A stretch of DNA of 64,000 nucleotides from positions 482,226 through 546,225 of the forward strand of contig CM007329.1 in assembly GCA_000333855.2 (NCBI GenBank), read 5' to 3'. The stretch is from Endotrypanum monterogeii (lineage: Eukaryota; Euglenozoa; Kinetoplastea; Trypanosomatida; Trypanosomatidae). The position numbers and the translations under genes were made by a program. The first letter of the stretch is position 1. Every line of letters begins with the position of its first letter. This document shows positions 1 through 10,017 of the stretch, piece after piece. Under the pieces are notes generated by a model, which made no database searches, had not been told where the DNA came from, and saw nothing but the letters and a program-made list of their open reading frames with translations.

Positions 1-64
1 AACAAACCAAACGTTAACGTAAAACTAAACTAAACTAACGTAAAGTAACAATACTACTAGTTAG

Positions 65-140
<76 letters not shown>

Positions 141-524
141 CACAATGAAAGGTTTTTTGTTTAAAAAGGGGGGTAACAAGGTGCGAAAAAAAAAAGAGGG
201 GGGAAGTCCAAGGCGCGAAGACCAAAATGCAGGCACACACACACACATACATAAACACTGGTATATGTATAAAAATATATAGACGTATGTGCATGTGTAA
301 GAGGGAAGAGAAGATGGGAGGGTCATTGAGTATGCGGGGGGGTGGGAGGGGCAGGTGATACACACAGAGCGCGCGCAGTCACTGTTGATGTCACGAGCGA
401 GGTGACCACAGACTACCGGTCCTTCACCCTAATCGGCGTTCGTGGTCCAGTATTCATGGCATTCCAAGACAACCTGCCTAGGCATCTGCCGGTGTGTTCA
501 CAAACGCGTCGTGCCCTCTGCACC
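1..524. other. Intergenic: microsatellites downstream of the kelch gene
   Basis: No gene seen. The first 60 bases are an odd A/C/T-rich string of small variations on TAACGTAA and CTAAACTAAA, followed by TA and TG dinucleotide runs (about 65-140), a short AC run near 236 and plus-strand purine runs. The same kind of string plus TA run occurs after the N-gap near 32474, so this may be low-quality sequence at a contig edge. Confidence 0.6.
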
Positions 525-2234
525 TCAGCCCACTTCGTCAGCGAGTTTCACCGACGAAGCGGTTAACGGTGGCAGCTCCAGCGTGCACACACACGGCACC
601 GCAGCGCCATCGGTGCCGCAGCCGCCAACGAGGTAGGCCACGCGCTGACTTGAGACAACAGCGGCGGCGTGGTGGCGCTGAAAGAGAGAGGCCCCCGCAC
701 ATCGCAGCTCCAGCCGGACCCACCGAATTCTCACTAACGGTACCGCCGTGCTTGGGCCGCCGGTGGGCACTTCGGCAAGCTCCGCGTCGATGCCACTCAG
801 CACTTGCATCACCCACGCGTCTGTGCATACCGCTCCCTTGGCGTCCAAGCCGCCAACGACTAACACTTCGCGCTGCAAGGATTCCCCGCTGGGGCTACGG
901 TGCCTGCCTGCTGGTGCAGTCACAACTGGTGCCGGTACTGCTGCAACCGCCGCTGCGTACCGCGCACAGGGGGCTGCACCGCACTTCCCTACACGCACCG
1001 GGAGCCATGTACCCAACGTGGTATCGTAGATGGCCACATCCTTTAGTGCAGTCAGTGTTGCGGAGCGAGGTACAGTCGGGTCAACCGCCGCAGGAGGGCC
1101 CTTTGTATCCCTGCCAGGGCTGCCACCGCGCTTTGCCGGTGACTGCGAGCGCGTAGTCGCAGTTTTCTTCGCGCGCGCTCCCTTTCCCGCTTGCCCACCG
1201 GTGGCGCCGGTGTCGTCGTCTGCTTGCGTGTGAACCTGTCGTCCGCCGAATACCACGATGTACCTTTGGTTAAGACTACATGCCCCGTGTGCAGCCCGCG
1301 GCGGTGGAGGATCTAAGGCCGCAAAGGGTCTGGGTGCCGCAGTTATAGACCCGAGGCCGGTCAGCCCACCGCGAGGCACTGCTGCCATCGGCGCGGCTGC
1401 CTCCCGTTCATGATCGTGTTTGGCCAAATCGTCTGCCTCTCGCTTCTCACCGCAGAGGAGTTGTACACCTTCGATCTCTTCCAGAGCTGCTGCCGTGCCC
1501 TGCTGAGTTTCACCGCCGAAGCGGTAGAGTCGGCCTTGAATGTTGGTTACGCTATGGTGGCTGCGAGTGTTGCTGGCGACTACGGCAGACTGAGGTGGAA
1601 GCAGGCGGTTATGGTCTTCACCAGCGCCCTCGGAGAACACGCGCACACCTGCCATGCGGCGGACACCATTCCAGCCACCGTCGGTGCACACGGCTGACGG
1701 CCCATCCGTTCCATTCACGGATGGCCATAAGGCCCACCACGGCGAGAAAAGAGGCCAGTCATGGATTTCTGTGTTGTCTGTGTGCGCGCTGTGAATTGTG
1801 TCGTGCCTTGCTGCTGGGTGCACTGCCCCAGGCATCCACACGTGCGATGCGGGAAAAACAGCGGCAGCAGCCATTTTATAATAGGAAGTGTTTGTTCCTG
1901 TAGATACGGAGGCGGTCGTGGCCGTAGTGTACTCCCATAGCGGAACGACTGCCTCCTCCGATGTACACAGCTCCTTGCATGGTGTGCCGCCAACAATGTA
2001 GAGCAAGGACTCATTAGGCGACAGCACTGCAGTGTGACCCCACCGCGCGCCACTGGTCAAACCACCGTAGCCGCTCCTCCGAGTCGCGTCAGCAGTGTTT
2101 TTTGTGGTCCATAAGGATAATCCAGTGATTTCTACAACTAGCGGTGGCCCGGTGAGCGCTTCCTCGTACAGAGCTGGTGGCCCACTCGGCGCTGCAGCGG
2201 CAGCCTTTGATCTAGGACCCAGGAGCCTCGGCAT
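525..2234 (-). CDS. Kelch-repeat protein
   Basis: This 569-residue protein has five kelch-like blades. Each ends in a hydrophobic stretch plus Gly-Gly, at about residues 82, 240, 330, 461 and 537. Typical leads are RWGHTAV, HHSVTNI, AHGACSL and HHAAAVV, each followed 10-16 residues later by YIVGG, YRFGG, VVFGG, VLVVGG or YLVGG. Kelch blades fold as a beta-propeller and usually mediate protein-protein contacts; the partner cannot be read from sequence. A low-complexity Lys/Ser/Pro-rich insert (about 345-390) separates blades three and four, and long Ala/Thr-rich spacers are common. No signal peptide or membrane span is evident. The start is an ATG just upstream of an Ala-rich segment. The kelch assignment is fairly secure; the cellular role is unknown. 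Confidence 0.8.
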   Translation of the reverse strand: MPRLLGPRSKAAAAAPSGPPALYEEALTGPPLVVEITGLSLWTTKNTADATRRSGYGGLTSGARWGHTAVLSPNESLLYIVGGTPCKELCTSEEAVVPLWEYTTATTASVSTGTNTSYYKMAAAAVFPASHVWMPGAVHPAARHDTIHSAHTDNTEIHDWPLFSPWWALWPSVNGTDGPSAVCTDGGWNGVRRMAGVRVFSEGAGEDHNRLLPPQSAVVASNTRSHHSVTNIQGRLYRFGGETQQGTAAALEEIEGVQLLCGEKREADDLAKHDHEREAAAPMAAVPRGGLTGLGSITAAPRPFAALDPPPPRAAHGACSLNQRYIVVFGGRQVHTQADDDTGATGGQAGKGARAKKTATTRSQSPAKRGGSPGRDTKGPPAAVDPTVPRSATLTALKDVAIYDTTLGTWLPVRVGKCGAAPCARYAAAVAAVPAPVVTAPAGRHRSPSGESLQREVLVVGGLDAKGAVCTDAWVMQVLSGIDAELAEVPTGGPSTAVPLVRIRWVRLELRCAGASLFQRHHAAAVVSSQRVAYLVGGCGTDGAAVPCVCTLELPPLTASSVKLADEVG

Positions 2235-3016
2235 CCCAGACGGACAACCCCTCGGGATCTTTCTTGAAGATTTCCTACAAAATGACAGAGAGTTCGAGGA
2301 GGAAGGGGGTATAAAAGATTACATAACACGAGTCGTCCTCGTTTGGGGAACGGGGGGAAGAGGGGAGGAAGCGTGTGTGTGTGTGTGTGTGTGTGGAGGT
2401 GGGGGGGGGGGGCGGAGAATTTCCGTGTTGCTCTCCCCTTGCGAGTAGGTGGAAACTGTGTGAATGCGTGGGTATCGGCGTACAGAAAATCAAAATGGGG
2501 AAAAATTATATTGCGCGTGAGAGGAGGGTAGTGGGAAGGGCAGGAGAACGCTGAGGTCACGAGGCACAGCTGGAGAGGGGGCGAAGACACACACCAATGC
2601 ACCTTCACCTTGTCATGGAGACCAACAACAACAAAAAAAAAGACTCCATCATTTGATGAGTAGAGTCTGGAGAGTGGGAAGGTCAATACCTTTAACGTAC
2701 GTTGTCACTACATTGACGTCCTCACACAAGAGGAGAGAGAAGTAGTGAAGCATAGGAGGAGCAAAAACCATTTATTGCAGCAGTACACGGATGCTCTGCT
2801 GGACATCTGCGGCTGGGGATGCAACGGAGGGCAACGTGTTTGATCAAGGGATCATTTCTCAGAGACTTGGCCCCACGAGAAGGGCAGTCACGGGCGGTGG
2901 CGCAGCTGCTATGCACAGAGTTACCCTCACCTCACTCAACCCCAACCCCGCCCTCGCCACTGCCGCACAGCCCACACATCTCAAGATACAGACCTAAGGT
3001 CACCTCAACAACCTGT
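2235..3016. other. Intergenic: GT microsatellite and G-run
   Basis: No gene seen. A GT dinucleotide run (about 2373-2394) is followed directly by a G homopolymer (about 2400-2412). Poly-A (about 2631-2642) and purine-rich plus-strand stretches are the likely trans-splicing and polyadenylation signals on the coding strand. Confidence 0.55.
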
Positions 3017-3685
3017 TCAGGCGAGGTTGGAGAAGCTGGTCATGCAATCCAGTTTGAGCAGAGCCCACTCCGGCAGATACGAAGCAGCGTAGTTGCTCAG
3101 GCGATCTACGTGAGGTGGAATGAGTACCGGCACCCTGTACCGTTGACCGTCCACCTCAACCTCCTCCATATACGCACTTTCGTAGACGGAGGAAGGCGCT
3201 GCACGCATCTGTGCCACCCGACGCGCGGGTGGAAGCAACGCCTGACATAAAGCGTGCGCGAAGTGGATGCAGTTGTGCTTCACGAGGTGGTATTGATTGC
3301 CCCTCCACGTACTACACTTCCGCAAGTTGGCAATCAACTCTTGCACTGCCAGCGCGCTGAGCTCCGTTTGCCCAATATAAAATTGCTCTCGGAAAATGTG
3401 TGGCTGCGAGTGAAGAGGCTCGACGACGCCAATACCGCTGCCCTCGTCGCAGCGACCGTATTGATATTCTTTCCCGTATACCTGGATGCCAGCGTGATGC
3501 ACGCCAAGGCCAAACGACCAGAACAGCGAGTTATTGTCGATGACATCATAGACGTTGACAAATACGGCATTGGGTTGAAGTGCATCACAATCAGAGCCAG
3601 AAAGTGTTGCAGACACGTCCGACTGTCCGCCACTGCCCGACTGGCTTACGGGAAGGTTTTCTAGACTGGATTGAGGAAGACTCAT
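3017..3685 (-). CDS. DeSI/PPPDE-family isopeptidase (deSUMOylase-like)
   Basis: The 222-residue protein matches the PPPDE (DUF862, DeSI) cysteine peptidase fold. After a 40-residue Ser/Gly-rich leader come VNVYDV, then GVHHAGIQVYGKEYQYG with the putative catalytic His at residue 64, and YHLVKHNCIHFAHALCQAL with the putative nucleophile Cys139. The spacing and the FREQFYIG-type strand between them resemble human DESI2. Family members remove SUMO or ubiquitin, or reverse S-acylation; which applies here cannot be told. Both dyad residues are present, so it is probably active. No membrane span is visible, so it is likely soluble. A plus-strand purine run at about 3718-3746 gives a coding-strand pyrimidine tract just upstream of the ATG, consistent with a trans-splice site there. 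The next gene upstream encodes a protein with SUMO-interaction-like motifs. Confidence 0.85.
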   Translation of the reverse strand: MSLPQSSLENLPVSQSGSGGQSDVSATLSGSDCDALQPNAVFVNVYDVIDNNSLFWSFGLGVHHAGIQVYGKEYQYGRCDEGSGIGVVEPLHSQPHIFREQFYIGQTELSALAVQELIANLRKCSTWRGNQYHLVKHNCIHFAHALCQALLPPARRVAQMRAAPSSVYESAYMEEVEVDGQRYRVPVLIPPHVDRLSNYAASYLPEWALLKLDCMTSFSNLA

Positions 3686-4558
3686 GGATATAGAGATCGC
3701 CTCACAAATATAGGTTTGAGGAAGAGGGGGGAGGGGGAGAGGAAGGTAAAGAGGTGCACGGGAGTACGTGTGTGTGTGATTTCAGATGGAAGCAGAGGGG
3801 ATGCAAAAGAATGAGATAGAGGAGAGGGGGGGGGGCGAAAACCATACAAGATGGCGTAGAGGTGTCGGGCAAAGGAGCGAGTCAAAATTCCAAGACAAAA
3901 AAAGAAAAGGAGAAGGGGATCGACCTGTGAAGGTGAAGAAAGGGGGAAAAGGTGTAAAGAATATAAGAAGAAGAGCAGAAAGAGAGGGAGGGACTACTCC
4001 GAGCCTATCCAAGCGTCATGTACTGTGCGTGGGTGGCGCCTGAGTGTCAGCAAGTATGTAAGAGGGAAAAGCAAAGGTTGGTTGCGTAAGAGGAATGCTA
4101 CGGAGAATGGGTGATGGTGTGGGATGCAGGTTGCTCAAGACGATAAGAAAGCGATCGCATCTGAACGCACGCAGAGAAGCAGGATGAGAAATGTGTAACA
4201 GGACAACCAGCGCACGTCATGTAATCGGTAAGATAGATGTATCCTCTGAATGAGTGCATCTCTGCAGGTGTCCGCCCTTTGCACCGCCTATCATCTCTCT
4301 TCGCCGCTCGGAAACAGTGGTGTCTTGTCTGAGAGAAGCGGTGAAGGTTTTTAAAAAAAGAAAGGGGGTGGAGGTAGATGGGGGGGGGGGAGGAATCCAA
4401 CGGAGGAAGCACTTCCTTCTCCAAACACAAGGACAAGGAACACTCATGCGCATGTCTGTGGGTGAGTCCTCACGTGGAGAAGGTGCTTTCCGCATAGTGT
4501 AAACACCTCCAGCCCTGTTCCCTTCCATCTGCCCCTGTTGCCCCCTCATCAATCATAT
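3686..4558. other. Intergenic: purine-rich spacer
   Basis: No gene seen. The plus strand is strongly purine-biased (about 3718-3990) with G- and A-runs, i.e. pyrimidine-rich on the transcribed unit. A G-run lies at about 4380-4390. Confidence 0.55.
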
Positions 4559-5611
4559 TCACACTCGCAGGTCATCATCGTCACTATCGATGATGACACA
4601 CTCGGCAGCTTCACGCCGCTGAACCTTTGAGACCCGTGCGACATCCTCAGTGGCGCATGGCGAGGGGCCGACGCACTCCACTGTGCCTCGGGATGCCTCC
4701 TCGTCAGCATCAATCACCACCACCACATGCTCAGCGCTGTGTTCGGCACCGCTTCGAGGGCCCATTCGATTAATCGAAGTCGATCTGCAGGCTGGCTGTA
4801 GGCAGGGCCTCTTAGAGGTGGCTGTAGCGCCGAAGGAATGCGTGCCGCGTGCGGCGCTTCCAGATGGAGAGGGCCACGCAGCAATCCACTGCTGTGCTTG
4901 AGACAATGCCGTCCAGTACGCCTGCGCACACCATGTAGCACTCGGCGTTGAGGTAATCGACACGTCATCTCGCTCGGTTTGCGAACACAGAGCCAGTGCT
5001 TCCACGTTCGCGAAACGATCCAGCGGTTTGACTGCTCCCGCCTGGATTGTAGAGCACAAAGGAGGAGGGGTATTAATGGCTTTGAAAGTTGCGCACCCGC
5101 CCGACCTCTCACGGTCTCTGGCAGGTCTGACATCGCCACCCTCGTGCTCGCCACCTTTGCAGACGACACCAAGAGGTACAAGCACAGAAAACTGCTGCGG
5201 GTGAGCTGGGAGGGCTGATGTGCGGGTGACAGGCCACCGAGACAGGGCGAGACGCAGCTCCGCAGCTCGGTGACATACAGGTGCAAGAACGTCACCCTGG
5301 GCGACAGCTATGAGGGACTCTCTTAATGACCCGCCATGAGAGGACTGCGCCTCGCCACCCCTGGGGATCACCTTTGTATGCTGAAGTAGTTGAGCAATGT
5401 ACTGCACATGAACTGGTATGCCGCAGACCCACACCATGAAAAAGACGTGATTGCCTACATCCTTTAGCGTCCATTGCGCTACTCGCCTCGGTGTTAGGTG
5501 CTGTGCAGCGAGTAGAGAGTCGTCTTCCAGGGAACAAGGCAAGACGACCACATCGCTGGTAGCATCGCCTGCCTCAGACCGCGTGGAGGCGCAATAATCA
5601 GAATCGTTCAT
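4559..5611 (-). CDS. Protein of unknown function with two C-terminal SIM-like motifs
   Basis: I do not recognise a catalytic domain in this 350-residue protein. Its last 56 residues carry two hydrophobic-plus-acidic motifs of the SUMO-interaction type: VVVVIDADEE at 296-305 and CVIIDSDDDD at 338-347, the second almost at the C-terminus. An N-terminal acidic stretch (VVVLPCSLEDD, about 22-32) has a weaker resemblance. The middle is low in recognisable structure and rich in Ala, Ser and Cys. The ATG is followed by an acidic Asp/Ser-rich leader, and the start is preceded on the coding strand by a T-rich/A-rich stretch. A nuclear role in SUMO-dependent assembly is an inference from the motifs and from the neighbouring DeSI-like isopeptidase gene. 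Confidence is high that it is coding and low on function. Confidence 0.7.
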   Translation of the reverse strand: MNDSDYCASTRSEAGDATSDVVVLPCSLEDDSLLAAQHLTPRRVAQWTLKDVGNHVFFMVWVCGIPVHVQYIAQLLQHTKVIPRGGEAQSSHGGSLRESLIAVAQGDVLAPVCHRAAELRLALSRWPVTRTSALPAHPQQFSVLVPLGVVCKGGEHEGGDVRPARDRERSGGCATFKAINTPPPLCSTIQAGAVKPLDRFANVEALALCSQTERDDVSITSTPSATWCAQAYWTALSQAQQWIAAWPSPSGSAARGTHSFGATATSKRPCLQPACRSTSINRMGPRSGAEHSAEHVVVVIDADEEASRGTVECVGPSPCATEDVARVSKVQRREAAECVIIDSDDDDLRV

Positions 5612-6557
5612 CGTTGTCTTTTTTTTTTGAAATTAATTTGATGTACTTGAACCAGACGCATTGCCTAGTCCACACTCAAGTGTGTGGTCACATGCCTTTG
5701 AGTACTTTCTCGCGAATTGGGGTTTGTGTGTGTGTGTGTGTGTGTGGACATGTGACGATGGGCATTTCAACATTCATGGCGAAGCAAAAGGAAATGTTAG
5801 CCGCGAAGGGAGAGAGAAAGGGGGGGGGAGGGTAGAGACAGACAGGGGCATCGGATACCGCCACAAGTAAAAGTGGTGAGGAGGTGGCGACAGGGTGAGC
5901 TTTGCATCCAAAGCACCTCAAAAGTATTTAAGTGGGGCGAGAGGAGGAGAAAGGGTGAGAAGAGGTGTCGAGAACACTACGACCCACTGAGCTCTCTCCT
6001 CTTAGTTTTCTGAATGCACGAGGAGAGAAATAGGAAGCGTGTTGCACTGCGTCCAGAAATCTACCGCTTGAGCGGAGGATCTCTCTGCCCATTCTTTCTC
6101 CTTGTGTCGAATGCGTGTTACTGGTAGTGTGTCATGTATATTTTCATTGGTGGATACACCGCTTTCCATGTAAACATTCCTGCGTTTGTGTGTGTGTGTG
6201 TGTGTGTGAATACGTTGATGCTTTAGATGCGCTACGAGCCACAGTGATGACGACAGTAGTCCTGTCCCGCTACTCGTATCAAAACCATAAGTAATCAATT
6301 CCGCTTCACAGCCCCGCTTTACGATGCAATTCTCCTCGCCCCCTATTTTCTCCGGTGGGTTGTCGGCGTGTGCCTGTGTCTGCGTAGGGCTCGACGACGC
6401 GAAGCCTAATAGCTATGTTAGGCAAGAGGGCTGCAGCGAAGAGAGGAGGGGAAGAGAATTCAGCGCAAGTTAAAGAGGTGTGCAATGGGGGTGCGAGAGC
6501 TTTTTTTTTTTTTCGACGGTAGGGAAGCAGCAAACCGGCAATCCTAACTTCTTCTCA

Positions 6558-6595
<38 letters not shown>

Positions 6596-7740
6596 TTTAT
6601 ACATTTACACACACACATACATATATATGTACATGTGTGTTGATGGCAAAGGTAAGAAAGAAAGAAAAAAATAACTTTGATAACACTGAAATGTACATTT
6701 TAGGCACCAGGGCCCAAACGAGGCGCCACGGTTGTGGTAAAACGGCCACATGGCGCCTGTGTGATACACCAACAGGGGAAGAGGGTGTGATAGAAAAAAA
6801 AAAAAGGAAAGCGGGGGCAGGGCGGGGCGAGGGCAAATGCTACATGAGAGGAGAGAGGGGGGGCTGAAAGTTTCTAGATAAATTCCGAGAAAGAACAGTA
6901 GGGATGGCCCGTATCGGAGAAAAGCTTCCGCGCCGCGCAGTTCCCAGGTAAAGGGGCACGCGACATTGTACCTTCCCTACATGTATATATATATATATAT
7001 ATACAACGTTTCTCCCTGCTCCTCATGCGCACCTCCTTTCCCTTCCCTTCCCTTCCCCTCCCCTCACTTGGCGCAGGAAAGGGACGCGTTGCATACAAAC
7101 ATCCAAAACATAATAATAACGACGACGGAGAAAACGAAAAAAAAAACATTTTGGGTCACTTCCGCGCCCTGTAACTGTACATGAAGTACTCCATCTGTCC
7201 CTCCCTCCTTTTCTTCTTCATGGGGCAATAAAAGTTGAGAGTTTTTTTTTTTTGTAAAACACGGCTGATCAGGAGAAAGGCGAGGAGGAAGAGAGAGAGG
7301 GGGGGGGAGGGAGGGACAAGACTATGACGACGTTGTCTACACCAACTACACACATAACACACAGCCAGAGCAAACAGTATACATGAACACTTCCCAACAA
7401 AAAAGAAAAAAAAAGGTGTGCACCACAATCACCCACCCACCATCCTAACAACATCTCTGAATTCCTTTTTTTTTCTCTCATCAACGTCACAGAGCCGAAG
7501 TATTCTCTTCGCATCTCATCGCTTCACAGATACTTCACCTCTTGGGGTAGGCCGTTACACTCCACAAACGAGTCGAGTACAGTCGAATCGACGTGCTGAG
7601 TGAGAAAGACGTGTGTGTGTGTGTGTGTGTTCGGGCGGGGCGGGGAGGGGGGGGAAATCATCCTCGAGGTACCCTGCAGCGATGTGGGTCGCACACCTCT
7701 GGTACATCATTTGTCGGTTTTTTTCTTCTTCAGCACACGT
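5612..7740. other. Long intergenic spacer with several microsatellites
   Basis: No convincing gene in 2.1 kb. It holds GT runs (about 5727-5745, 6187-6208 and 7609-7630), an AC run (about 6559-6594), a TA run (about 6981-7002), several A- or T-homopolymers and G-runs. Frames of 60-140 codons here are translations of simple repeats or are biased to Phe, Ser and Pro, and were not accepted. Confidence 0.55.
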
Positions 7741-9558
7741 CTACTCCTTTATCCGCGCCGGTGTGGTAGCCGTGCCGTCCGCTGTGTTTCGAGAAGCGGT
7801 GGCAGAAGCGGTGATCGCAGCAGCAAGAACACCACGGTCCAGTGCATCTTGTTCCTGCTCCACGAGCGCCTTGGCCTCCGCGATACGCGCCCGTTTCGTG
7901 AAAATTTCTTGCTCCTCACTCTCAACATACTTCATCGAGCGGTCGACAAAGCGGGTGCGGGACTTGACAGACTCGTGACCGTATTCCTGAAGCGGGTGCA
8001 CGAATGCCTTGTCTTTGCGCTTGCATGAGGTCAACACTAGGTCCTCGACAGACTCAAACACCTGCTCACCGGCGTCCTGCGTAGCGTGCAAAGCGTTGAT
8101 GACCCCCTCTACCGCCTTCATCTGAGCCAAAACATCTGCCAGCTCCTGGCGATAGTGTTTGTAGTTGGGGTCAAGACTCTCCATAGAACTGTCGCGGTTG
8201 TACTGCGCAAGACGGGCCTGGCGCTCCAGCGTGTCCAGGCGGTGCGTCTTCTTCACCGTCAGCTCCCCGCACACAAACACAAATGTACGGTACACCTTGA
8301 GGAACTCGTCTGCCTCGTGGTCGATAATTTCGTTGAGAGCCTTCTCGTAGGTATCCTCAGGCAGATCCGCTACCATGGATTTCACGTAGTCATCCATCTC
8401 CCGCGTCACAGGCTCGCATTCATTGCAGTACTCAAGGCACAACCTCAACCGTTGCATGTGCTGGTTCCCAATGTTGACGAACTCCTCGTGCGCTGTCTGG
8501 CGCTCCTTCTCCACCCTGACAACCTCCACCACATCCTGCGAGACCGCTCGTTGATCCTCCATCACCTGCCGCAGCTCCGCAGCCTTCTGGAGCAACTCGT
8601 TTACCAGCTGTGTCTTACGCTTCACGAAACCGTCGAGTGACGTCTCCAAATCCTGCTTTCGCTTTTGACAGGCGGCCTGAGCTGACTCGTGTTCGGCAAC
8701 CTCGCGCGCGCGCGCCTCCTCGCATCTTTTCATGTCCGCCCTCACGGCCTCCCTGAAGGCATCTTTCTCTTTTTTGAAGATCCTCACCGCGTCCTCGGCG
8801 TCGTCGCGCAGCTTCTGCAGACGCTCTGAAAAACGACCCACATCGTCATTATCCCCTGACGATGTGAGAACGTGAAGGCGCTTTGCGTAGCAGACGAGAA
8901 ATTCGTAACGAGCCGCGATGAGGTGGCGGTGGGCTCGTTCTAGCTCCACCACATCACCTCGTTGGACAGCGACGTCGTAGACAGCCTGTGCCTCCTTGAC
9001 CTGCGTCTCATACTTGGAGCGCTGCACGTCCATATCCTTCAATTCATCCTTGATCTCCTTTGCTGGATCCACGCTGTGGATTTCATTCAACGCCGCCAGC
9101 GCCTCGGGAATGTCGAGAACAGTGTCCGAGGGAACGTGAGGGTTGATAGCCTTCAAGTTGTCGCGCATAAGAAGAAATCGGCCGCGCTGAATCTTTTTAT
9201 CGGTCAAGTTCTGGAGAGAGTTGATGATCGTGTTGGCATCCAGGGATGGGCGGCAGCAAAACTGCTTAATCTCGCTCGGGGAGACATGCTGCTCGCACTC
9301 TTCCAAAAAGCGCTGCTCAGACCAGCCAGCAGGGCGCTCATGTCGGTACCGCTCCCACAACCTCTTGATGGCTATGGTAATGTTGTTACCATTGATCACG
9401 AGCGGCGGTAGGCGTCCATCCGAGTAGGAAACAATGTTGTCTGCTATAGACAGTCCGTTTTCTGCGAGTTCCGCGATGGAAGCGAGAGCACGGTGATTCT
9501 CTGCATCCTGAACATCACGCAAAGGGTACGAGGGCTCGACTACCTCTACGGTCTTCAT
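7741..9558 (-). CDS. Paraflagellar rod (PFR-domain) family protein
   Basis: This 605-residue, highly charged, mostly alpha-helical protein looks like a member of the paraflagellar rod family, whose main members are near 600 residues. The segment around residues 52-105 (PLVINGNNITIAIKRLWE, then ERPAGWSEQRFLEECEQ) is followed by long coiled coils (about 165-480) with segments such as KKEKDAFREAVRADMKRCEEAR, split by a Cys-containing EYCNECEPV stretch. A Ser/Thr/Ala-rich tail ends the protein. PFR proteins build the lattice alongside the flagellar axoneme in kinetoplastids and are needed for motility. It differs enough from the abundant PFR1 and PFR2 that I would place it among the minor paralogues rather than name it. 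No signal peptide or membrane span is seen. Confidence 0.8.
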   Translation of the reverse strand: MKTVEVVEPSYPLRDVQDAENHRALASIAELAENGLSIADNIVSYSDGRLPPLVINGNNITIAIKRLWERYRHERPAGWSEQRFLEECEQHVSPSEIKQFCCRPSLDANTIINSLQNLTDKKIQRGRFLLMRDNLKAINPHVPSDTVLDIPEALAALNEIHSVDPAKEIKDELKDMDVQRSKYETQVKEAQAVYDVAVQRGDVVELERAHRHLIAARYEFLVCYAKRLHVLTSSGDNDDVGRFSERLQKLRDDAEDAVRIFKKEKDAFREAVRADMKRCEEARAREVAEHESAQAACQKRKQDLETSLDGFVKRKTQLVNELLQKAAELRQVMEDQRAVSQDVVEVVRVEKERQTAHEEFVNIGNQHMQRLRLCLEYCNECEPVTREMDDYVKSMVADLPEDTYEKALNEIIDHEADEFLKVYRTFVFVCGELTVKKTHRLDTLERQARLAQYNRDSSMESLDPNYKHYRQELADVLAQMKAVEGVINALHATQDAGEQVFESVEDLVLTSCKRKDKAFVHPLQEYGHESVKSRTRFVDRSMKYVESEEQEIFTKRARIAEAKALVEQEQDALDRGVLAAAITASATASRNTADGTATTPARIKE

Positions 9559-9986
9559 CTTTGCGGCTTCTTTCTGCGTTCGTGTGTGACGATGATCAGC
9601 TCTTTCAGCGCGGAAACCTAAGAGATTTCCAGTTTCTTTTTTTGGTGACGAACACGTTTCAGATCAGGATAATGGGGCTAAAGGGAGGCACAGGAGGTCT
9701 CCAAAAAAAAAAAAGAGTCGGAACAACACAAGAGTAGAATATAAACACAAAAGGAGCTGAACCGACGAAAGTGAAGCCGATCAACGACTACAACAGCATC
9801 AACGCTTGGTAGAGTTTTTTTTTTAATACTTGAGAAAAAATGAAGTTCCGTATAAAATGTAAATATACATATATAATATTTATGTGCAGAAGAAGAACGG
9901 TGAAGAAACAGATACCACGGCCAGTGCTGAGGTATAACGCGAAGAAGTTGAGTGGGGAGCGGATAAGAACTGTGGATATATTATAA

Positions 9987-10017
<31 letters not shown>

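Noticed and set aside
494..1156. 220-codon plus-strand frame opposite the kelch gene
   Set aside because: A shadow of the minus-strand kelch coding region, with Arg/Ala/Pro bias.
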